A DNA stretch of 38,446 bases from Candidatus Tokpelaia sp. GTDB lineage: Bacteria > Pseudomonadota > Alphaproteobacteria > Rhizobiales > Rhizobiaceae. The number at the start of each line of letters is the position of its first letter. Within the stretch, counting starts at the first letter, position 1. Shown here one piece after another: positions 31,753-38,446 of this stretch. The notes below the pieces were generated by a model that ran no database searches, was not told the origin of the DNA, and worked only from the letters and a program-made list of their open reading frames with translations. The position numbers and the translations under genes are program-made. The DNA lies in the NCBI RefSeq assembly GCF_008636115.1, contig NZ_QLZD01000053.1, forward strand, positions 1 through 38,446, in the 5' to 3' direction.

Positions 31753-32403
31753 CTATTTCTGCCTTTTTATATCGTCAATCATCGCCGCCTGGCCGGCCAG
31801 ATGCGCCAGCGCCATGCTTTGCGCCATGGCATTAGACAGCTCGGCCGGCGATAATGGCAAAGCAGCCAGCCTGTCGGCGGCATCAGCTAAATCCGTTGCC
31901 GTTAACAGCACTTGTCTTACCTCTTCCGTCAGCCCGGACATGGCGGCGGCAGTATCGTTCTCTGCCTTCTCTGTCAGTTTTTGGATAAGCTCATCGCTCT
32001 CTGCGTCCTGCCTTTGCTGCCGGTTATTGAGCATTTGCGCAGCATTGAGCGCCGGCGAGCGGGCAAAACCTTGCGCCGGCGCCGGCCGGCCGCCGACCAG
32101 CTCTGCCCCCTTGGCCGGGTCAGGCGCGCCGATCTGATCACGCAGCCAGCTTGCCTCAACCGTAAAGCCTTGCGGCCCCAGTTTTTCCACTGCATTGATT
32201 ATTTTATCAAGATCAAGGGCATCAGGCCGGCCTATGGAGATTGTCGGGTATTCTTCTTGCGGCCCAAAATTAAAGGCGATAATATTGGGGATAAGCTGGG
32301 CATTGAGCGTGGCGCCGAGGATTTCGGCATCTGACCACTCAATATCTTCCTGAACCAAGCGATGTTCTTTCGCCACCGCATGGCCACCGGAAACAGCAGC
32401 TTT
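31753..32403 (-). pseudogene. C-terminal fragment of a DUF935 portal gene
   Basis: About 210 residues of the portal C-terminus (GGHAVAKEH, then IEWSDAEILGATLNAQLIPNIIAFN), similar to residues 310-556 of the prophage 1 portal. The first 300 residues are missing. The frame continues from 32403 into the terminator of the tRNA-fMet gene, so a deletion joined the prophage to host DNA near 32391-32411. A GTG at 32376 could start translation of the fragment. Confidence 0.8.
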
Positions 32404-32411
32404 CAGGCAAC

Positions 32412-32432
32412 AAAAAACCGCCCTGACGGCGG
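32412..32432 (-). terminator. Terminator of the tRNA-fMet gene
   Basis: On the - strand CCGCC-GTCAGGG-type stem pairs with GGCGG and is followed by six T, 25 bases after the 3' end of the tRNA. The prophage 2 remnant begins directly behind it. Confidence 0.75.
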
Positions 32433-32454
32433 CTCCAGCTTTTTATATAAAAAG

Positions 32455-32533
<79 letters not shown>

Positions 32534-33086
32534 CCAAGCGCCTTACACGGCGCAGGTTACGCATCTAGCATAATCATACACAGAAAGCAAATAATCTTGC
32601 AGAAATTTCCAAACTTATTTTTTAAATATCTTTTTACGGAAGACACTAAGCCGCTTTTTCAATACCCTGAGAGACTGCCTAATACAAGTGAACCAGCCTT
32701 ATAATAGTCTTAGACGGAGTAAAATTTTGAGCCTTTCCACTTTTCCTTAACTCAGCCGGGCGGCAGCAGAATGGCGGCACAGGCGGCTTATGCACCGCCG
32801 GCTTGAAACTACGCCACATATACGCTCCCCACTTTCACCGGCCATAAGCCGGTATCCTCCCGCCTGCCATTTTTATCTCTCAAGACAACAAGATTGCAAT
32901 AGAGGTTTAGCAAATCGTAAATTTTATAGGGGGAACACACGCCAAACAAACAGGATAAGCGCATAAAACAGGGCAAACAGGGCAGCGCTGTCGCTTCTTA
33001 TCGCCGGCAATGTGCCATTTTCCAGAGAGTCGAAGAAAACGGCAACGCGCCTTCAGGCATGCCTGTCTAACCTGCCTTGCAGGAGG
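32534..33086. other. Intergenic region between tRNA-fMet and cas13a
   Basis: About 550 bases with no gene I can support. It contains a small hairpin, GGCGG-CTTATGCA-CCGCC followed by GGCTTGAAAC (about 32781-32808), and ACCGGC/GCCGGT (about 32838-32854). I see no direct repeats regular enough to be a CRISPR array. Confidence 0.6.
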
Positions 33087-33114
33087 CCGAAAAAGGGGGC
33101 ACGGCAGCCCCCTT
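33087..33114 (-). terminator. Terminator downstream of cas13a
   Basis: On the - strand AAGGGGGC pairs with GCCCCCTT around a 6-base loop and is followed by further T (five in a row). It lies 74 bases after the cas13a stop codon, so the gene seems to be transcribed alone. Confidence 0.75.
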
Positions 33115-33187
33115 AATATTAAAGCATAATAAAATCACCGATTTTATCTGGATAATATCAGTTTTTTGTGCTTTTTCCTGACAGAAA

Positions 33188-36100
33188 TTACCCTTGAAAC
33201 AGGGCTTCAACCATAGAAATATAGCTATCCCCATGGCGCCGCTCGACTATCGCTTCTTTTTCCGGCCTGCCGTTTTTGCCGATAAGCGGCTTACCGTCTT
33301 TACCCTTTTTATCCACCAGCTTTGCCCCGCCCAAATGCTCAAGCTGTTTTGCTTTCACCTTTGCGCTATGCAGCTCGTGCGCTTTATCCATTTCCCAGCG
33401 CAACTCCAGCCCTTCTCGATCCAACAATTCAATAACAGATTTCGCAACAGCATTTTTCAGCTTGCGATCATAGGCCATAAGCTGTCGCGCTTTATTGACC
33501 CCGGCGGTCAGATTAACCGGCAGGTTTTTCTCTTCCAATAGCGCCAAATGGGCAAAGCGATTGCGAATCCAAACCTTATAATCCGCCCTTTTTAAACGCT
33601 CATTACTTTCTCTAAAGCAGAGTTTATATTTTTTACCGTCTCTTTCCTCATAAGAAGTATCTGCACCTGTAATAGAAAAAAGTTCAGCGATTTTATCGCT
33701 AATCTTCTTATTTTCCGCCGTCAATTTACAAAAAGCTTCAATAATTTGCCCTTCTGTGAGCAAATTAACACCATGGGCATTGGGTTTTTTGATAGTTTCT
33801 CCATTTACATCTTTGTTTTCTTTATCTTTCAAGGCTGGAGAAAATTGCTTTCCAAGAGGCGTTTTTCTATCTTTAGCTTTATCCGTCTCTTGCTCCGCTT
33901 CTTCTTGCGGTTCAGGAGCTAAATCCCCGTATTCTTCATGCAACAAAGCCAGCAGGGTGAAATATAAATCGCGCTCAACCAGGCCAGAAAAGTCAACCAG
34001 CCGCCCCAGCACATTCATCAGCAGGCGGTGCAGCCGCACATGATTTTGCAGCGTGACTTCCGCCGTTAAGCGCTGGTGATCGCCTATCTGCTGCACCAGC
34101 TCCTTATAGAGCTGCCCGTTTTCCCGCTCCCATTGTTTTTTATTTTTTGCATCGACCCATTCTTCATGCAGATCCGCCCGCTTTTTTTGCGCCTTGGCAA
34201 TTTCCTTTTTCAGTTCCTTACGTTTTCGCTCCCGCTCTTCCTGCTCATCTTCCGCACCCGGAAACAGCTCTTTTACCGAATCACGCCGCACTTTATAGGC
34301 GTCTGTATCTTTAGCGGACAGCCAAGCTAAAACCTTGCTGCCGAAGCGTTGCATTTCCCGCAAATCGCGGAAGGCCTGTGGGCTATCCTGCCCTTCCTGT
34401 TTCGGGAAGACGGTATCAAAATCTTTAGGCTCCTTATAATAATCCGCATAATCCTGCTTCAGCAATTCTGAAAGCTGGCCGTCCTCTCCCTTCCCCGCCA
34501 CCATAAATTGCGCATCATGCATAAAAATATAGAGATCCAGCACTTGCACAAGCTGCGCCGCAATTTCCTGCTCGCTACCATGCTGCAAATGCGGACGGTT
34601 TTCGTCAGCCACTGCGCCGCGGCCTTCCGGTTTTTGCACAATAATCTGATATTTGCGGATTTGCTGGCGCAGGCTGGAAACTTCTTCCACCGGCATTAAG
34701 TGCAAGAGAAAATAGAGCGCAGCCTGCCATAGTTGCGGCGCGGCTTTCTCCGGCACATTATCCAACTGTTTATGCACATCAATGCTCGGATTTTCTGTCT
34801 TCTTGCGCTGTGGAATTTCCAGCACAAAGGCAAGGCTTTTCTTTTGCCCCTCATCTTCAACTTGCAGATAATCCGCCAGCGCCAGCGCGACAACATCGCA
34901 TTTCAAATCTTCAATATAGCCCGCCTGCTCCCGTGCTTTAGCGCCATTGCTTTCATGACCGTTCTGCACGCGCATTTCTGTCGCCGTGGCCGCTGTAAGC
35001 TGATAGAAAAATGTCTCGATAGTATCGCCGGGCTGCAATCTATAAAGCCCGTCATTTCTCGAAACGGTAAGCAGCAGCTCTTCCGCCGATTTCGGCTCGC
35101 CTTTAGCGTTTTTCCCGTTCAGATGGCGCGCTGCCCCGGTGGCGCGGCCAATGGCTTTATCAATATATTTCTGCACCTCTTTATAAGGGAGCGCATCAAG
35201 CCAGGCTTTAAAAGCGCCGTCATAGAGCAATTTTAAAACCGCCCATTGGCAATTTGCCGCTTCGCCTGCCTCACCCTCGCGATTTTGCGCCGGCACATAA
35301 TCGGGCAGCGCAATTTCCGGCAGCAGCTTGCCGCTGCTGTCCTTCCCCTGTTTAACGCCTTTCCACGCCTTTTCGGCGCGCTCCAGCACGCGGCGCAAAC
35401 GCGGCAAAGGTAACAGCCTGCTATTGCCGGCGGCAATCTTTTGCCATAAAAAGCGTATATCCGCCCCGCCCAGATAATAAGCGAGCTGGATATTTTCCAA
35501 GCGGTCTTTCAACCGCTCCTGATATTTCTGCCGGTGCTGCCGGTAACGCTCTGCCAAAACCGGACAAACGGCCTTTATTATGTTATTTTCTGCTTCTTTC
35601 TTGGCCTTTTCTTCTTCTCTCTCGTTTCCCTTTATCTCACGTAATTTTCCCTCCTGCTGCAAGGCTTCAACAAAGCTGCCCATGCCTTTAAAATGGAAAG
35701 CGGCATTGCGCAAATCCGTCAGAGACTTCAAAGCAAAACAGCACCAGTCCCGCTGCGCTAGTGACGGCTTTTTATCGCTTTTATCTCCATCATCGGCAAA
35801 GAGCAGGTTATATTTCTGCTCCGCTTTAACCGCATTAAATCTATCCGCCGATAAAGCCTCATTTTTGGCAAAGAGAATATCGCCGGCAATGTTATTATTG
35901 GGGTCGACCCAATCCTTCACCGTGCGGGCGGCAAAAGCCAGCGCGCGGCGCCAGACGCGAACAAAAGCCTCATTTTGCTTAATCTCTGTCTGCCCGGCGC
36001 TGCCCCAATAGCGGCTATTCTCCACTTCCTCGGCTTTTGGCCAATATTGGGCAATAAAAGCCGGTTTGTCGCCGGCGAAATCCGCCTTGCCGGCTTCATC

Positions 36101-37327
36101 GGCACGCGCTTTATCTGCCGCCGTGTAATGGATAATTTTGCCCAGGCGGATAAGGTGGTTTATGTCGCGATTCTTCCGCCGGTTGCGCAGCAAAGCAAAA
36201 AGCTTGTCATCATTGTCCGGCAGCAGCCTTTCCAGCCGCTCACAAACAAGCTCTTTCAGCTTGTCTTTGGCGTTTTCCCCTTGCACAAGCGGCTTTTGCT
36301 TATCAACAAAAAGCGGTTTGCCCTTCAGCCTTTGTTTATAGCTTTCCTTCACCGCATTATGCACCGCCAGCAAAGCTTTATCCGCCTCTTGCGCTTCGGC
36401 ATATTTCTTCGCTTCGCCAAAAATAACCGGCCAGACGGCGCGCAATTCACCGACAGCAATATTATAGGCCGGTTCTTTATCCGCCTTTTCCTGCTCAGCG
36501 AGGATAGCCTGCCTGATACGCGCGGCAAGATTATCGCCGCCCGTATGAGAGCGCAATTTGTCGCGATAGCGATCTATATCCTGCTTAAAAAAATCCGTAT
36601 TGGCCAAAACCCGGCGCGGCTGCAACACATTGGCGGCAATAGCTTTCGCCCTGTCGGCAATCAAACCTTCCGACTTCAGCCTCTTATCCTGATTTGAGTG
36701 CTGTTTATGCCCGTAGCGCGCCCGGTCAGCGCCCGCTTTATGCGGTGGAACAATTTTATAAGCCCGCTGATATAAATGCCGGTATATTTCAACGACAATA
36801 GTTTCAGCCTCATTCGGGCCAATATCCTGCCATTGTCTCGAGCCGACAAACAGCTTGTAAAGCCGGCCTTTAGGGAAATCTTCCCGCCTCCCCTGTTTGG
36901 CCGCTGCCGCGCTAATTTTATTATCCCAATAATCCTTGAGTTTCTGCTTTTCCGCTTCCGTTATATCTTGCGGAAATAATTGCTCAACGCCCAAATATTC
37001 CCAAACCGCTTGCCCTAAAACGGCCCTGACATCGCGGATTTTCTGTTTTTCCTTATTTTCTCTCTCCAGCCTTTCCCTTTTCCGGGCATCGGCAATATTA
37101 TTATTCACTGCTCTATCAGCCGCCGGCTTGGCAATAATTTTATCAATAATAGAAAGCCATTGCCGTAAAATGGGCTCGCCCTGCGATAACAGTGCAGCGA
37201 TTGTCTGCACATTTTCCTGACCGTTACTTGCCGCTTTATTGTTAAGCGTAGCTTTGCTTATTGCTATTTCCCGTTTACGAGTTTCTTTTTGAACGACGGA
37301 TCGGCCGTAAGGTTTTATAATTTTCAT
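33188..37327 (-). CDS. cas13a: Cas13a, type VI-A CRISPR RNA-guided RNase
   Basis: A 1379-residue protein with the two HEPN motifs of Cas13: R540-NAAF-H545 and R1255-NRFA-H1260, near the middle and near the C-terminus as in Cas13a. Blocks similar to the Rhodobacter capsulatus Cas13a, as I recall it, include SAGQTEIKQNEAFVRVW (about 443-459), WQAALYFLLHLMPVEEVS (after 860), NHVRLHRLLMNVLGRLVD (about 1090) and MAYDRKLKNAV (1284-1294). D1287, R1288 and K1289 match the D-R-K residues involved in pre-crRNA processing in Leptotrichia buccalis. A charged coil lies near 1010-1060. ATG 37327 has AGGTG before it. The enzyme cleaves target RNA and then RNA in general when guided by crRNA. No cas1, cas2 or array is nearby. 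Confidence 0.93.
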   Translation of the reverse strand: MKIIKPYGRSVVQKETRKREIAISKATLNNKAASNGQENVQTIAALLSQGEPILRQWLSIIDKIIAKPAADRAVNNNIADARKRERLERENKEKQKIRDVRAVLGQAVWEYLGVEQLFPQDITEAEKQKLKDYWDNKISAAAAKQGRREDFPKGRLYKLFVGSRQWQDIGPNEAETIVVEIYRHLYQRAYKIVPPHKAGADRARYGHKQHSNQDKRLKSEGLIADRAKAIAANVLQPRRVLANTDFFKQDIDRYRDKLRSHTGGDNLAARIRQAILAEQEKADKEPAYNIAVGELRAVWPVIFGEAKKYAEAQEADKALLAVHNAVKESYKQRLKGKPLFVDKQKPLVQGENAKDKLKELVCERLERLLPDNDDKLFALLRNRRKNRDINHLIRLGKIIHYTAADKARADEAGKADFAGDKPAFIAQYWPKAEEVENSRYWGSAGQTEIKQNEAFVRVWRRALAFAARTVKDWVDPNNNIAGDILFAKNEALSADRFNAVKAEQKYNLLFADDGDKSDKKPSLAQRDWCCFALKSLTDLRNAAFHFKGMGSFVEALQQEGKLREIKGNEREEEKAKKEAENNIIKAVCPVLAERYRQHRQKYQERLKDRLENIQLAYYLGGADIRFLWQKIAAGNSRLLPLPRLRRVLERAEKAWKGVKQGKDSSGKLLPEIALPDYVPAQNREGEAGEAANCQWAVLKLLYDGAFKAWLDALPYKEVQKYIDKAIGRATGAARHLNGKNAKGEPKSAEELLLTVSRNDGLYRLQPGDTIETFFYQLTAATATEMRVQNGHESNGAKAREQAGYIEDLKCDVVALALADYLQVEDEGQKKSLAFVLEIPQRKKTENPSIDVHKQLDNVPEKAAPQLWQAALYFLLHLMPVEEVSSLRQQIRKYQIIVQKPEGRGAVADENRPHLQHGSEQEIAAQLVQVLDLYIFMHDAQFMVAGKGEDGQLSELLKQDYADYYKEPKDFDTVFPKQEGQDSPQAFRDLREMQRFGSKVLAWLSAKDTDAYKVRRDSVKELFPGAEDEQEERERKRKELKKEIAKAQKKRADLHEEWVDAKNKKQWERENGQLYKELVQQIGDHQRLTAEVTLQNHVRLHRLLMNVLGRLVDFSGLVERDLYFTLLALLHEEYGDLAPEPQEEAEQETDKAKDRKTPLGKQFSPALKDKENKDVNGETIKKPNAHGVNLLTEGQIIEAFCKLTAENKKISDKIAELFSITGADTSYEERDGKKYKLCFRESNERLKRADYKVWIRNRFAHLALLEEKNLPVNLTAGVNKARQLMAYDRKLKNAVAKSVIELLDREGLELRWEMDKAHELHSAKVKAKQLEHLGGAKLVDKKGKDGKPLIGKNGRPEKEAIVERRHGDSYISMVEALFQG

Positions 37328-38446
37328 ATGTCACCTGTAATTATTGGGGGCTTTTACGCAGAAAATATAGGCGGAAACAGCTCTTCAAGATTGCCTCATA
37401 ATAATACATTATTTTTGCAATTTCCATAAATTTTTTCAGGTTTATTATTTGCATTTTTTTGGATTTCTTGCTGTAGCAGGGATCCGATGGGAGTATTTTT
37501 CAGACAAAATTGCATTGACGTATTGGCGACATTACTGGCGGTTGGCGGCGATTTGCGGGGGGAAGGGACGAGCGGCGGTTTGGCGGACAGTTCCGGTATG
37601 CTGTGCCTTTTTTCTTCTGCCTGCCTCCGTTAGAGCTTTTTTCCGGCAAAAGCTGAGCTGCCGCGCGGGTTAGCGTTTCAGCAGGAGCATTTTCAGCTTA
37701 ATATGCTTCATTTACAATAGGTTCGCCCAGTTTCTCGGGTTGAAGATGGTTTACCTTACCAGCAGCTTTCCCTTCTGCCTGCCTGGGCGATTGCCGGGTC
37801 GCCGTGCCTGGGGCTGTCAATGCCGGCCGATTAACAAAAAGCCCTGTTTTTGGCCGGCGGGCGAGGTGTGGATTTTGGGATATTTTGCGTAAGGAAAGGC
37901 AGATAACAGAGAGATATTTTGCTGTTTTAAAGGCGATAGCTATCCGATAAAAAGGCCCCGCTTTTAGCCGGGCTTTTATCTATGGGGCCTTCTGGTTTTT
38001 ATCGGGCGGATCTGCATGCGCAGGCGAGAAGCCGCCGCAGACGCATATTTTGCCTTGTAAAAAGAAGGGATTTTTGTGCGAGATAAGTAAGGAGAAGCTG
38101 TTATAGCCGATGGCAAGGCTTTTTATCTATCTGGTTAAGCATATTGATAATAAAGCGCCTATTGGCTTTCAGGATTGTGAGCTATTTTTGCGGTCTGGCG
38201 CCAATAGTTTTGTGCCTAAGGATAGTTTGCAAACTATTTGCAGTTTTTTTTGCTGGATCGCTTTGGCGCGCGAACGGCGGCTCCGGCTCTGTCCGGCATT
38301 TTGCGCCTGAGGCATTATGAGCCGCCTGCAAAGTGGTTATGCTTTTATTTTAGGGAGATTTTATGTAAAGGAAGAATGCGCAGAGGAGAGTGAGGAGGTG
38401 AGAGTTTATGTAATGTATTTGGCAGATCCGGCAGCGCCCTGATCTC
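37328..38446. other. Region upstream of cas13a without a clear gene
   Basis: 1119 bases in which I find no convincing ORF. The first 120 bases are AT-rich and should hold the cas13a promoter; TTGAAG and TATTTT, 15 bases apart on the - strand near 37364-37391, are a weak candidate. No CRISPR repeats are visible. The only repeated word I noticed is CTTCTGCCTGCCT at 37614 and 37772. Confidence 0.5.
37945..38004. other. Long bulged inverted repeat
   Basis: CGATAAAAAGGCCCC (37945-37959) pairs with GGGGCC (37984-37989) and, after a 6-base bulge, TTTTTATCG (37996-38004). This gives 15 bp of stem around a 24-base loop. It may be a terminator of a gene beyond the edge or a small structured RNA. Confidence 0.5.

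Noticed and set aside
37614-37784. Direct repeat CTTCTGCCTGCCT at two places as part of a CRISPR array
   Set aside because: Only 13 bases are shared, the copies are 158 bases apart, and no third copy exists.
38072-38108. A further copy of the 48-bp unit near the right edge (TTTGTGCGAGATAAG... TTATAG)
   Set aside because: The order of elements is similar but the middle is missing and the match is too loose to separate from chance.
38110-38310. A 66-codon ORF upstream of cas13a
   Set aside because: There is no family resemblance, the composition is poor, and no context supports it as a gene, despite an AAGGAG element 20 bases upstream.

Overview
The window looks like a chromosomal segment of an alphaproteobacterium of roughly 50-55 percent GC. 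The organism call is inferred from the style of the phage genes and from the close resemblance of the large gene at the right to the Rhodobacter capsulatus type of Cas13a, which I compared from memory. Positions 1-26839 are the late half of a Mu-like (transposable) prophage, all on the + strand apart from three small inserted genes. Positions 26840-32403 are a second, truncated Mu-like prophage on the - strand. Positions 32404-38446 are host-type DNA with an initiator tRNA and a cas13a gene.

Prophage 1 runs in this order: zinc-finger protein, DUF2730 protein, winged-helix protein, small and large terminase, portal, MuF with a C-terminal nuclease-like domain, gpG, protease/scaffold, decoration protein, major capsid, connector proteins, then a P2-type contractile tail (sheath, tube, chaperone pair made by a -1 frameshift, tape measure, U, X, D, V, W, J, I, fibre, fibre assembly), and last a Dam-type adenine methyltransferase at the place where Mu carries mom. 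Inserted into the tail operon are a - strand secreted/membrane gene pair, a frameshifted AntA antirepressor behind a structured leader that resembles C4 antisense RNA, and a - strand Sm-like small protein. The operon is punctuated by hairpins. Two intercistronic gaps hold 48-bp tandem repeats (ten units at 18.5-19.0 kb, three at 20.5-20.65 kb).

Prophage 2 keeps, in inverted orientation, the end of a portal gene, a MuF protein with a different C-terminal nuclease-like domain, a 32-residue gene, gpG, protease/scaffold, decoration protein, Mu gpT-type major head protein, gp35 and the first third of a DUF1320 gene. That gene stops abruptly at a sequence ending in CTACA, which looks like the right end of prophage 1. 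I infer that prophage 1 transposed into prophage 2. On its other side prophage 2 is deleted up to the terminator of the host tRNA-fMet gene.

The most interesting object is the 1379-residue Cas13a (type VI-A CRISPR RNA-guided RNase) at 33188-37327 on the - strand. Both HEPN R-x4-H motifs (R540/H545 and R1255/H1260) and the D-R-K motif linked to pre-crRNA processing are intact. No CRISPR array, cas1 or cas2 is visible within about 1.1 kb upstream or 0.65 kb downstream, so its guides must come from beyond the window or from an unrecognised source.
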